Source: Haemonchus contortus
Taxonomy: Eukaryota > Nematoda > Chromadorea > Rhabditida > Trichostrongylidae
Assembly (NCBI GenBank): GCA_000469685.2
Contig: LS997566.1
Coordinates: 3,564,925 to 3,628,924 of the forward strand
Reading direction: 5' to 3'
DNA: 64,000 nucleotides
Within the stretch, counting starts at the first letter, position 1. Every line of letters starts with the position of its first letter. Both the position numbers and the translations under genes were made by a program. Below are positions 44,301 to 57,100 of the stretch, in pieces. The notes under the pieces are model-generated. The model saw nothing but the letters and a program-made list of their open reading frames with translations. It made no database searches and was not told the DNA's origin.

Positions 44301-45227
44301 GAGCTGGAGTCTGTCATTGAGTGGGGACTAGTCAAGCAAATGAAACCTACCTTTGAAGCTAGTACATGGATCCGATTACTATCTAAGAATGGCCATGTTG
44401 TGTAGATGAGTCGATGAAGGGCTATAACTAAGTCAATGAAAATCACTGTGAAAACAGCAGCATAAGCAAGAGAGCCGAGAAGCTGAAAAATTATTATTTC
44501 AAAGATAAGATGCAACTTGTTTTCTCCCCAAGAATAATTCGAACTCTTTCTTTCAAACTGTATAAACCAGAGTTCTTATTCCAGAACCTCTTGGAAGCAA
44601 ACTACGGTACCTCTCCATTGAATTATAGAGTTTACACGATTTTCCTATTTAAACAAATACTTCAGAATGCTGCTATCTCCGAGCTTCATTCCTCTTCGAA
44701 GAGCTTCGGGAATAAGCAAATACTTTTGAACTTACTTGAAAACAAAATCAAACGATCAACTCACAATCCACAGTACTTGAAATTTGAACCAATCCAAGTC
44801 AAACAATGCTGCTACGGTCCCAATCATGTGAGCTGCGAAGTAGAGTAATGCCAATGTTGAAAGGAAGAGCAGAAGAGTAAATGAGAAGTTCGCCTTCCAG
44901 CCATACAACTTCCTTGCACCCTTAAGTGGTTTGGAAACATGTTACTTACTGCAAGTTGGCTTCATAAATGGAACATTCCAAAGGAAACTAACGACAGCAT
45001 TGAATTTTGTTTGGAATTATTTACAATCATTAGGCTTTTTTCAACCCTACTATGGATATTACCCCATCAACACTTACCGTAATGAAAGCTATGTGGAGAC
45101 TGACTGAAATAAAGTAGACGATACAGTACCACACAGCTGCAAAAACTCGTCGAGATCCAACAAAAATCAAAGGAGGAGTATACGAGCTATTTATTGCCAA
45201 TGATAGTGGTGGTAGAGGAGTTGACAT
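41317..45227 (-). CDS. 7TM chemoreceptor-like gene 4 (7 exons, about 327 residues)
   Basis: Exons: 45078-45227, 44765-44920, 44351-44482, 43495-43631, 42361-42490, 41529-41683, 41317-41440. Exon 1 (50 codons) ends at GTAAGT and carries TM1. Exon 2 begins GARKLYGWKANFSFTLL and ends at GTGAGT. Exon 3 has LVIALHRLIYTTWP after TM3. Exon 4 has ELIGVRWINSAM. Exon 5 has NKVFNYLSGIVNSFAYAL, then MLSFAQNHELKVTIQ. Exon 6 has EEVGFFVYWEFFPVQGYGAG and DVLILPYLILN. Exon 7 is a 40-residue basic tail with NIHAELKRIF. It is most similar to gene 5, with identical exon lengths for exons 1-5. An in-frame upstream ATG at 45272 exists, but paralogue length and an acceptor 10 nt upstream favour 45227. Confidence 0.87.
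41786..42062 (+). repeat. SINE copy with B box and alternative tail
   Basis: Keeps the head (GGTTCGAAACCCCGGCTCGA) and body. The tail ends CACCTAGGTTTTGTATACC and then CTAAAGTCGAA, like the copy at 32681. In the intron between exons 5 and 6 of receptor gene 4. Confidence 0.8.
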
Positions 45228-45237
45228 TCGATTTACT

Positions 45238-45247
45238 CTGAAATAAA
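45238..45247 (-). promoter_or_regulatory. Candidate trans-splice acceptor of receptor gene 4
   Basis: TTTATTTCAG on the minus strand, leaving a 10-nt leader (AGTAAATCGA) before the ATG at 45227. The match to the nematode 3' splice consensus and the short leader suggest spliced-leader addition. Confidence 0.5.
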
Positions 45248-48088
45248 CTCGTATAGAGGCGGTTAGTTCCAATGTAGACTAGAGCTCAAGGGGTGGTCTA
45301 GATCATTGAAGTGTAGAAAGCTGGCGAGGAAAAAATAGAGGAAAAAGTCAAAGAAGTCTTTCACTGAATGGTTGTAAGAGTTGCAAATTGAGCTGCTAAC
45401 GACTACTTTGAAGGAGAGCATAAGAGCAAAATTATCGAATTCTGTAGCGCTAACAGAGGTACTGAGGCATGAATTAGGACAGAAGAACATTCATTCGAGG
45501 TTCTTGAAATCGTTTCAGGGAAAATTAATCAAGTGAGCAAAAAGCTTTCCTTCAGAAATAAGGAAAAACTTTCTGAATTTAAACGGAATAGCCGGATTTT
45601 TAGAGCTTCTTACTCTGCTCAGTTTAATGTGAAGGGAATTCAAGGACATGGAGGTTCCTACCTGACAGCGTCAAACTGCAAAGTTACAGAGGAAAATTGT
45701 GACTGTAGTAGAAGTGGGCACTCACTGTCTACCGTTAGACGAGAGCGTTGACTCCATTGCGTTCATATAAAGCAGCGGGATAATATGATTTTGCACTATA
45801 ATGACATCAGGCCGCCTGTTTTTTCTGCTCTGCCAATTTTAGTACAGTACCAGCTATCATCTCGCGAGAGCTATGAATTTACCCTATTACATATCTTTTT
45901 TACTCTTTTTTTACTCAACATCTTGGCAACAGGCAACGCAGAATTTTATTATACGCACGTTCCGGGAATGAGCTTCATAGATGGTCATTTATTTATATAT
46001 TCATGACCGACATTGGAATGAACTTGCAAACTACTATACGAGCTCTAGACTAGGTAGAGTTGACATTCATCTTTGAAATGATATAGAAAAGATAAGAGCA
46101 GTTCGGTTCCTTGGTTCCTTCCAAAAATATCCGGAGATTCCGGGGAATGAAGGAATAACCTGCCAGACAAGAGTTTCATATTATTTACTAGCTAAGCCAT
46201 GTCAGGTGAATGAATATGATGAAGAGCATTTGTCCACTCAAACTAACTGAACCAGCATTGAACCAAAAAAATAATTCACTCAGTAGGAGAACCAAAAGTC
46301 TTTAGGATCTCAGGAGACGCCTTCTTAGAGCTGACCGTGTCTCAGACCTGCATCAGTCGGCTGTAGTGGTCACTGGCCTTATTCGAGTTGTCGGTAAAAC
46401 TTTGCTTGTCGGTAAAACTTTGCTCCAGAATTTCGGCAGGAGCTGCCGAAATTCTGGAGCAAAGTTTTACCGACAACTTCTCAACTATGAAGCCAAACAA
46501 AGAGTGTGGGGTTACCATGATGACGGCTATTACCATACTATAACTGGCACAGTAAAAAAATAAGCGGCCTCATGTCATCATAGTTTATAACAATGCTTTA
46601 CCTGCTCTTTTATATAGAAGTACTGAAAGGATAGAGTACTGTTAGAGTACTGGAAAGACACGTGCAGATAATTCCAGAAATCACTTTTGATATAACTTAG
46701 AGCAAATTCACAAAAATCGTCTTCAAGTAGTAATCGAAGATGTATTGAATCGCACGAAATTAATTAATTCAAAGGCATAGTTCATAATAAGTTCGAGGTA
46801 CCTTTGTCACATTGAAAAGCAGAAATGTTCGTAGAGAAAAAGTGCATCGGTGGGCGAGGGTTAGAGATAAAGTCCGCCGAATGAATAAGATGAAAAGCCT
46901 TTTGAATGTGACGAAAGTAGGGTTTTGTACTAGACTACGTGACGGAATTATCATGAAATAGGCCTTCGGGTAAGATTCAGCGTAGGCAGTAGCTGAAGAG
47001 CTGGCCACAGGAGGCCGTTTGCTTTCCACTGTCGATGTGGGTCAGCACTAGTCCCTGAATATCCTACATATGGGTCCATAGTAAATGGTCCAACCTCTAC
47101 AACGCCGCTGAAATAATTCTGTTTTGGACGGAGACGATGACGGAGCTGCCTTCAGCCTTTATTGGATCCTCTCCAGGCAGATTCCGACAAGACGGCGATT
47201 CACTAAACATACTTGGTAGTGGCAGATGAGTCCTTATTGGAATTATCGAAAGTCGCTTGTGTAGTGAACTGTGCCACTGAGTATTTCAACCTTTTTGCCT
47301 CCTAATTAACCGTGCCATGTCACAGTTTCTGAGCATTTTCTTGGTATCTACGAAGAACTTGTCCTGGAGTGTTTTCCGGGAAGTATTCACTCCCACTTCC
47401 TTAGATAACACTGATGAGAAGCATTTTCACAACTACTGATTCATGTTCCCGAACGTTAGAGTTTCTAGTCCTTTCAGAGGTTAAGCCATGCAGGCTCAGG
47501 TGGAGCAAAGTGTGCAGCTTACAAATCGTAGCTTTTATTGTTTTGCATAAATATGTGGAAAAAAGTCTATAGGAAAAAGAACAGGAAGGTCAGACGTCGG
47601 GTACTGGACGAGCTCAAGTAATGGCATAAGAGAGCGCAGTGTGAACGTTCCACTGAGATGATAATTGCCTAGACTCACAATCTCCTTAATATTACACCTG
47701 ATTTCACTTCAAAGCTACTGTCTTCAGTTGTGCACGTCTACAAAAAGAAAGTGCTAGAGGTGCTAAAAGAAGAAGCAGAAAAACTTCACAGTGGTGTAAA
47801 TTGAGTAAGTAAAATCTATTCAAGCTAATGTTAGGTTGAGGCACAAACTGCTAAAAAAAGTTATTGAACGTCTAATAAAATACTGTATCAGGAGCCCAAG
47901 GTACGATGACTATTGCTCTAACAATCATGACAAATCTAATTGTAGAATAGGCTCAATGTATCACTGAAATCATAGGTAGTATGTACTTCTTTCCACTGCT
48001 TTTGTGCTCTCTAAGTGCCTTGCAAAAAAAGGAATTGTTGAGTTTTACATAGATGTACAAAATAAAAAATAAAATGTTCCGACGTTAA
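45248..48088. other. Intergenic; hairpin and possible MITE relic, no gene seen
   Basis: Contains the perfect hairpin at 46388-46476. Near 46771, AAAGGCATAGTTCATAATAA resembles the end of the MITE at 48089. Other open frames have no family resemblance. Confidence 0.45.
46388..46476. repeat. Perfect 34-bp-arm hairpin preceded by an 18-bp direct duplication
   Basis: Arms 46406-46439 and 46443-46476 are exact reverse complements around GAG. The outer 18 bp of the left arm (TTGTCGGTAAAACTTTGC) is also present once more directly upstream (46388-46405). Confidence 0.9.
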
Positions 48089-48871
48089 AGGCACAGTTCA
48101 CGATAATTTTGTGGTATCCGGTTCTTGACGGGAAATGATAGGTACGGCCTACAGTAGTACAATGGATAAATAGAAATCGCGAAAAACGACGATTAAAAGA
48201 ATTACAAAGGGTCAGAAAAGAAGCCAAAAGGTGGGTTGGGCGAGTTTCACAGCCGAAAACCGCGGTTAAGGGTAGTGTTCGGGCGGGGGTACGGTACGAA
48301 CGTGCGTTCGAGGGTGCGCGCGGCAAATTGCGCGGCGAAGTTTGTGACGATTTGTATGAGTGCGGCGCCAACTTTCGGGGCACAAACTTGAAGTGGTGTA
48401 GTTTATTAGGGTCAGATGATCCTCCTAATCCATTCTATTTCAAATTTCCAAAGTCGTTCAAATCACTACGAAATTCGCCGCGCAATTTGCCGCGCGCATC
48501 CTCGGACGCACGTTTGTACACATACCCGTTCGGGCGAGTCAGACGAACGCGACGCAGTGTCTGCAATTGCACACAACACACGCAAACAGCTGATTTTGCA
48601 ACAAAATCTACATGCCCGTCCGTGGCAAATTGCCAATAAGCTTATCGATTGTTCACTAATGTTGCTCCAATGCGAAAGTGGTGATCGGCATTTAGATTCC
48701 GTAGTCGGCCTAGCGAGGGGCGGAGGCCTCTCGTCCCCCACTCTCAGGACCCTTATTGTGCCCTATCCAGAACGTTTTACGACCTCATGCCGGCACATAT
48801 GGTATCAGAGAAGGCCCCGAATTCATACCATGTGAAAATCTCCAGAACCATTTTTATCGTGAACTGTGCCT
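48089..48871. mobile_element. TTAA-flanked MITE, 783 bp, with internal GC-rich inverted repeat
   Basis: Ends AGGCACAGTTCACGATAA and its complement are flanked on both sides by TTAA (48085-48088 and 48872-48875). Inside, about 70-bp inverted repeats (48278-48345 and 48462-48537) are unusually GC-rich (GCGCGCGGCAAATTGCGCGG). TTAA duplication is typical of piggyBac-type elements; no transposase is present. Confidence 0.75.
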
Positions 48872-48889
48872 TTAATCAAACCAATTTGG

Positions 48890-49077
48890 GTGATCCGCCC
48901 TCGCATTCGACTTCCACTCAGAATTGTCGTGGCGTGTTGAATGTGTATATGGCCTATGCATAACTTGCGGTGGCCAATCGAAGTACAGGTCAGCGGATAT
49001 CGTTCCGGGATTTGAGCCCGTGACCATGTGATGATGTTTGTGATAGTGCCACTTGCCATCACACCACCTTCGCCCTT
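48890..49077 (-). repeat. SINE copy, internally deleted
   Basis: Reverse-orientation tail and tRNA-like head (CACTTGCCATCACACCACC at the right end) joined with loss of the central body. It abuts the MITE. Confidence 0.75.
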
Positions 49078-49626
49078 ATATAGATGTAAGAGGCTTCAGT
49101 AGCGTAGTGGTGCTTTGTGCTCCACGACTACCTTGTGTTGCGTATGAATGAATAAAAATAAATAAATAAAACACGAATTTGACTTTTGAATTGACTGTTT
49201 TGTCACCGGATGTAAAGAATCAGCATGTATAAGGTATGCAGTTTGTGAGCAACACGTGTGCATCACGCATTTTTTCAAGTTTTTCCATCAATTTTGAGTT
49301 TTTTGCAGGCATCTTATACATCTCTGATATCTTTCTGTCGGATGCTCCTTAAAGTTTAAAATAAGACGGAGTCATGAAATTCACGTCCGGAACCACTTTC
49401 CTTGGATAGGGTGAAAAGAGAAAATAAAAGCAGAAATAAGACGTTGGCTTGAAGAAATGTCAAAGAAGGTTTGGAGAGCCTCTAATGAAATGAAAAAACC
49501 ACTTTACGAAAGTGCCGACAATGGCGGAGAGCAAATCCTAGTCTTACGCCTACGAAGCGAGACCACTACCGTTAGGTCACGTGGGTGCTTGGTATCGAAG
49601 CGACGAGTTCGCTTATCCAGTTAATG

Positions 49627-49779
49627 CTACTGTCACGCGAAATTCGGGCCCACATATATTTTTAATGGAAACCATTTTGTAATTTTAATTTCTATTTTCG
49701 AAAACAGCATTTAAAGCTCCATCGATTTATCTGGGTCTCCATTCAAAGTCATACGATAATTAGACTACATCTTCTTGGT
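49627..49779 (+). repeat. Single diverged arm of the 29448 foldback family
   Basis: Matches the right arm of the foldback element (AAATTCGGGCCC, CATCGATTTATCTGGGTCT, TTAGACTAC) without an inverted partner. Confidence 0.8.
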
Positions 49780-51116
49780 CAGTGAAAGCTGCACTCCAAT
49801 CTAGAAGAATATCATTCGTTAGAAAGAGAATCTTCGTTAGTAGAAAATCTCACAAACCTAAAAAATCTATGCCCACATTCTCTTCATATTCACAACCGAA
49901 TTATCATGATATAGTGGTAACCGACTATCCTTCATTCGAACAAGATCTGAGAAAGTAAACAAGTAAACAGCTATTCCAACGGCACGGATCATGGTAGTGA
50001 AGCATTATCATATGTATCGTAGAAGTGAACTTTCCTTCCTCCTTTCTCATGTAGAAAAGTTAGTAAAAGCTAACAAATCGATTCTGGAAAGTACGTCATA
50101 ATGGCACAACATCTGCAGCTAGTAATAAAGTAAAATTGTCTCCAAGCGCAGGAAAAAATGACACAAGTCCTGAGAAAAAGTGACAGCAGGACAATGTTTG
50201 GAGAGGAATACGGTAGAAGGGTCGTGAATAAGGACTTCATCTGATAGACTCAGCGAAAAGTTAAGGATTTCGTCACCGGAATAAATCATTTGGTGAAACG
50301 TTTATCCTTCATTAAGCTCGTTTTGCATCGGTGGGCCCCTTTCTGCCATACGCTTTGCCTATTGCAACAACTCAGATGTTGATAGCCCATGTTGTTAGGC
50401 CGGTAGAAGCGAGAGGAAAGTGCAACGCCTAAAGGATGAAATGTTAGACTTTATGCCTATGTCAAGTGTTCAAATTTTTGCACCAATTGACATGAAGATA
50501 AACATGTAAGAAATAGAATAACCCGAAATAAACTATTTTATATATAAAAAAAGGATAGAGTTTTTGGCGTTAATCAATCCCGTCTGAGGGATGCGCCCCC
50601 GCACTCGACTTCCATTCAGAATCGTAGTGGCGTAATGAGTGCGTATGTGGCCTATACAATGACTTGCGGTGGCCAGCCGATGTACAAGTCAGTGCTTTTA
50701 TCCTCCCAGACGAGTCTGGTACCAATTCGCCGACCCCGAAGGGATGGAAGGCTTGGTTGGCCTAGGCCTTCACTTTATATATAAACTAGGGAATTTAAAA
50801 AAAAGAAATTAATGATCAATGGTCAGCCGCTAAAATTTTTTAACTCAAGTCTTGTTCGAGTGGTAAAATTCATGTGGTTGGGGCTACTATTTTTTCTTCT
50901 ATTTCATTAATATTCTCAAACTTCTCGCTATAACAATACAGATGAATAGAGCCGTAATGACATGGCCCTTTTGAGTTCAAGATGCCTGTAAAGGCATGAG
51001 AGATAATTTCGAGGATTACATCAAGCACCTCTCTGAAACATTCACTTCCAGATAACAAGGTTACGTAGCAACGAGGATCTATCTCAAACGAGAACTCGGA
51101 GTTCTCCCATCTCTGC
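49780..51116. other. Intergenic; one SINE copy, no gene seen
   Basis: Apart from the SINE at 50550-50770 I see no gene or element in this stretch. Confidence 0.5.
50550..50770 (-). repeat. SINE copy, well preserved body, head missing
   Basis: Reverse-orientation tail with GGATAGAGTTTTTGGCGTTA and body up to GGTTGGCCTAGGC; the tRNA head is absent. Confidence 0.85.
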
Positions 51117-54100
51117 TCATGCTGCTCTTGTTACGACATCTACTCGCGTTCTCAGCCAGAGAAGGGTCGAAGTGTTTTTCTTTTGGAGACCGAGCAGACG
51201 TTTTAGCTCAGAATGAATATTCCTGAAATAGAACCCGAGGTTGCAGTAAGGCAATTTACATTGAAATTGCAAAAACAACACAGAATAACAAACCTGTTAA
51301 GAATCAAATACGGAAGAATAAGCACATCAAGAAACAACATCAAAGCGCTTTCGGCTATCACTATATCGATATCGGCGCCAAATTGGGCATGTATAGGGAA
51401 GAACTCCCAGTAAACAAAAAAGCCCACTTCCTCCACCATCATGATGGAAACCTAGGAGGTGGGCATTATCATTCGAAACGTATCATGTATGTCAATTGGT
51501 AATGATTTCTTCACTTTGGTATGCCCCAAAGCGCATATCTTGGCCCCCTAATCCATTAGATTCTCAAATAGAGAACTGCAGCAGACTGTTTTTTGAATAA
51601 AATCGTCTCATGTCGAAAGTGCTGCATCATACTCTCCGTGTACCGCTATCCGATTGTACCGCTGCCCTGTTTCAAGCTAATCTACTAATTAATCACTGAT
51701 ACTAATAATAAACAGCTTGCAGCAAATTGTACTCAGAGCTGCTAGTTGCGATTATGGATGCAAAGCATCTTGGTGCACACATAAAATATTTACCTATTTA
51801 TTTATTTGATGTATACACCAAGGTGTGCCTCATTAACAACCAAAGAAAGCAAGCCAGGTATTAACCCCAACTGGGAAAATCAAAAAAAACGCGCAGTAAG
51901 AAACACCAAACCCACACATGGACATTCTCCATGGCTGGCACCTATAAATCCTATACGCCTAACAAGGCAAGAAGGTCTAACTTCCTCAATTTCCTCTTGA
52001 AGGCATTCGCACCTTTTGCAGGTTTACTGTTAACAGTTGGAGCCATCTCGCTCCACGGAAAAACGCGAGTGAAATACGCTAGCACGATGACTTCTGATCA
52101 GTTTTGGGCATCGCAGAGAAAACGAAGGGACACGACCGAAGTGACACTACCTCTGCACGGTCTGATTACCCAGTATTTACTCGGCCGTAGCTTGAGCATG
52201 GTTTTCGGCATCTTGAAACAGTATACGATATCGGTAAATACTCTTCTGTACAGAAATGTTTCAGGTCTGAAGCGATGCAACCGGTCATCATGGGTAAAGA
52301 GCTTGGGTGTGCTGGGTCGGAACAGCATCTATACATTCAAATAATCGTAAAAGTTTCATGATCGTTGTCAATTTCCGCCTGAAGGCTCTTAGTATGAGGG
52401 ATCCATATCCAGAGCATCCAAAGCACTTGATTCTATCCCTTTACATTTCTTGATGTCTAAGCTAAAGCAGATTGGAATAACGGGACTCTTTTGAAGTTTC
52501 TTAAATCGTTCCTTTTTGATAGGTGTCAAAGGGTCGTCGTCATAAGCTCATGCTCTCTTCAAGGCTCGTTCCTGGGGGAACATCGTTCCCTTGATGTTTG
52601 TTCTGTGCATTAACGATTTGCCTGATGCTTCCCTCCCGGTGTACACTGCTCGATGTATACGGACGATGTTCAGGTTTACTGCTTGGATCAGCACCTATTG
52701 CTACAAGTTGCACTTGATGCCATATCAAGTTGAGCCAAAAAATGGGACTCATCATTACCCTGGACAAAGCAGTTGTCCTGCGATTGGAACCTTCTCGTAA
52801 ATACACTGCCAAATTCTTTATTGATGGCGTCGGAGCTGAAGGAGCCCTCCATACTCAAAGACCTGGGCATTTTCTATTCCCGCTCAGGTTTCAATGAATA
52901 TGTTTATAAAGTGGTGAATTCAGCCCAATGTAGGGCGAACTTTAGTTTGCGTGCTTTCGCTGCGAGAAAAGCTCTGTTTAAGCTTTTTTCTACTTACGTA
53001 AGTCTTATATTGGAGTATTGCCCTATGATATGGAGTCTCTCCACGCGTAACATGGTAGATCTTATTGATGTGTTCAAGCCAAATTCACCGAGCATATTTT
53101 TGCTCGTAAAGGTATTTCGCACGCCTCTTATAAAGAAAGATTGGGCTATCTGAACGAAATTTCCTTAGAAATGAGAAGAAAGTTATATGATTATGATTTT
53201 GTTCACAAGCTCTCCACTGGGGTGGTGGATTTGGATTTGGATTCTTTCTTCCGGAAATCAGCAACTATCGCGCGTACTTGAGGTCATAGCTATTAACTAT
53301 TAAGGGAAGAAACTTTCACCGCAGAATATCGAAACTCTTTCACTCAAAGAATAGTTAGTTCATGGAATGAGTTACCGGCATTCGTGGTTTACTCTAGCTC
53401 TTCCAGCTCATTTAGGGAAAAGTAAAGAATATTTTGATATTTGAACTTGAGCTTTGAACTTTAGTGCGCGAACTTTATATGAAGTAGGGGAATGTTGTTG
53501 ACTGTGCACGACTTGATTATGGCTTTACCCAAATGAAGTGCAGATGTATCTTAAAGTTTACAGGTATTCCCTATGCAGTAGCCCACTCTATCATGTTGCG
53601 AATATGTTGGTTTAGGGCTTGGCGGACCTAATCATGATTATCATCGAATGGAAAGACCAGCTTTTAATGCAACAAAAGATGGGTGACGTGATGTCAGCTG
53701 GAGTAGCAACCTGCATGGTTCAAAATCAAGTCTCTCATCTATAGCTGCTCTTCCAGTTAGCCATTTGCCTCTTCAAGTGCGTTGGACATCGGACCAGACT
53801 AAATTGGGTTGGTCACACGCATTCAAGTATCCACGAAAGTTGGATGCAAACTGAGAACTGGTGTAATCACTTTCTTTCCTCCATCCCCTGCTTTTCCATC
53901 TTCGTTTTATCTTTCTTACTTTTTCAATTTAACTACATGTATACGTACCTGTAAAGTCACTCTGAGCTCATGATTGCGAGTGAAAGATAGCATTTTCTTC
54001 TTAACAAGAACGAAAAACAACATTGCATAGGTAATGGAATTTACAATCCCATTGAGATAATTGAAAACTTTGTTGATCCTATAAGCAGAAATTCAGAATC

Positions 54101-57100
54101 AAAAATCGTCAAGGCTTGCTCACACATGGACAGAGTGCCCTTAGTATAATATATTGTAGAGAAAACTGCTCAGGGGCTGATTGTGAACATCTCCAGGAAA
54201 AGCGGCGTACTCGATTTCATGGTTCATCAGAACCGCGCGCCAAAAGCGTGAGAGCTACGGTCAATTTCCTAATTGATAGGTTTCATAGCTGCGGTGAGGT
54301 CTTGCACCTTACTACTAGTATACTCACTCATGGATTACTTGAAGGGGTTACTGCCCTGCAGCGGATTCGAAGTCCTTGACCTCATCTAGAAAACCCTCAA
54401 CGACACGAACTTACGACATTTCCCGTCCCCTGTAGATTTCGTCCGTCATAACGCATTCATCTTATTGTCAGAACAGGGTGACGGTATAAACACGTGTGCA
54501 TACTGCCGCCACTGTGCACAACTATGAGAAAATGAGAAATCCGCCTATACTACTCCACTAATCAAATTCAGTACTCACACTGCAATTGGGACTGCAACAT
54601 TTATGTGCCTACGTAGTTACTTTTTGTAGAATTCTTAGTTTTCATCAAGTGCTCCAATGCATAGTTCTTGCAATTGCCAGTTATGCGAGGCTTATATTGA
54701 CCGGCTTGCCGCTCCGCGTTTGAAGCTGTGGATAGGTAGTTGTCATTCCCTTGCTTAAGTCCCCTTATCCTTCCGCCCGAGGTCTCAGTTGAATTCGTTC
54801 TTCGCGCGTTAAGTTGAACACAGCAAGTCCCGGTACGTTACATCTAAATCACTGCGTTCTGGACTGAAGACAAGGATTCGCTCGGGAAAACATCTGCCTA
54901 TCAAAAACGAGGCAACCTGTTGCCCTGCCCCAAGCTTTCGTCTTACCACCAGATGTCGGCTTGCATAGTCCAAAAGCTCTCGTCTACGTTTCTCTACCGA
55001 TCGATGGAATTTTGCTTGGAGCTTTCATTGCCTTTTTCGATTGTATTTATATAAAAAATGTGCATATGTATATAATATTGACGGCAGGTCTACATGCCTA
55101 CACGGCTAAGAGTGGGCCTCCACGTGTAAGAGCATGGCAAGCTACACCTGGACATTCATGTGGAAAAAAGTAATAAAAATAGACCTCATTTCTCCGAACC
55201 TGAGGAGCCACCGATACCGAGCTGTGTCGTCGGGGGGGGGGGGGGGGGAGGGACGCTGCCAATCGGCAGCGGTTGCTAAAATCTCAGGGCCACGACAGTT
55301 GCCTAGAATGAGAAGAACAAGGACGGTGATCTGTACTTTCAATGCACGAACGCTTGCATCGAAGGGTGCATCAAAAATCTGGTGATGCAGGCCAGGGAGA
55401 TCAAGTACGAAGTATCCGGACTGTCCGAGGCGAGAAGGCACCGCCGACTGCATGCCATTTTTGAAACTTGAAGAGAACTGCTCCTTGGAACATGCGACAA
55501 CAAGGGCGTCGGCGGTGTAGGTGTTCCCATCAACGTTGCGATTGAGAAGATGTGGCTTAGTCCCAGTTCTAATAATCTTCGATGTTTACGCACGACCGGT
55601 TCGTCGAACATCTTTGCGATAGCGCCTGGAAAGCTGAAAGCCTCAAAGATGTGAAGACACGTCTCTCCTCAAAGACTCCTGAGTTGATACGCCAGCGTGG
55701 AATCGCGCGAGCTGCAGGCAATAACCAGCCAATGTCCGGACTTGCGAATCTATGCAGAGAAGCGATAAAGGAAGATCTGAAAGAGAGAAGAGCAGCATTT
55801 TCGACTGGAGTCGTCGAGGCTGGGAGGATTTCTCGCAAAGCTCGTCGGGGCTTCATCAATTATAAGATGAGGATGACTCCCTTCGACGTCCTGACGGAAC
55901 TCTTACTGCATCTCGGAGGGCAGTGGAGAAGGTGATCTGCGACTTCTACTCTGACCTCTTAGACAGCCACGTCTACTTGCCATCTGAGGCAAGACGGATG
56001 CTCGTCCCTTCAGTTCTCCCTTCCAAAATTCGAAATGCCGTCATGTCGATGAGGAATGGTACGGCAACCGAACCCGACAGGATTAAAGCTGAACATCTGA
56101 ATCCTTCCGCCAGTCACTTTCAAAACCTTGTTGCTGTATAAGAAGTGAGATCCAAGCGACATTGGCAATGATCGCCCAACCTGTCTGCTATCTGTACTCT
56201 ACAAGCTTTCCTCTCGCGTCATTCTGAACAGGATTGGCAGATGAGGGACAGTTATGCGAGCAAGCAGGGTTTCGGAGTGAGTTCAGCACAATCGATCATA
56301 TCCACTCTCTTACAAGACCCATTGAAGTATCGCGAGAGTATAAAATGCCGCTATTTCTTACGCTCATCGATTTGAAGAAAACCTCTGTGACCGTCGAGAC
56401 AGAAGCGGTAATCGAAGACCTGGGCAACCAGGGTGTTCCTTCTCAATATTTAAGGATGCTTCGTGAGCTCTACAACAACTTCACGACCAGTATATCGCCA
56501 TTCTATGAGGAGGTCATTACAACATTGGCTCGACAGGGCGATACCATCTCGCCCGAACTTCTGTGCCGCTCTCGAGAACGTTATGCGTCATATGGTATGG
56601 GAAAGCATGGAAGCAGCTGAGCTAACGGCATACTGCTCTGCTTTTTAGCATTACCCCACGTGCTACCTGGCGGTATAAAGGAGTATTACAGTCAGGTCTC
56701 ATTCTTTCCTCCAAAAAAGTTGTCTTTCTGTTCATTTGTCTTACGGCAGTAAAGCATTGCAGTGTTTGACCTGACTAGCTTAGGTGCGAAGCGGAGAAGC
56801 TCCCAGACGTTTTGAACTTTTGAGACATTTTTCTAATGTACATGGATGTGGCGTAACAGGCGCAATTCCGGCATGAAGAAAAACAGTAAAGCGGATTATG
56901 TATTCGTTCCCTTTATTTTTTTTTCTTGGAGACATTTTCCGAGAAATCTCCTCGTCACCTTGAATGCCAGCGATAGTGAAATGCTATCTACATACTTTTG
57001 CACAGTCGCAGTCGTAGACTTCAAAATGAATTAGCTTGATACTTATTACGCCGGCAACATTATCGTTTGCCTAAATGATCCTTCCAAAAGATTTAGTATT

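Noticed and set aside
44510..44848. 112-codon plus-strand gene
   Set aside because: It is the antisense shadow of exon 2 and its flanking intron of receptor gene 4.
55232..55248. Run of 17 G as a regulatory G-quadruplex
   Set aside because: A single homopolymer next to a dead RTE copy is more likely slippage or assembly noise.
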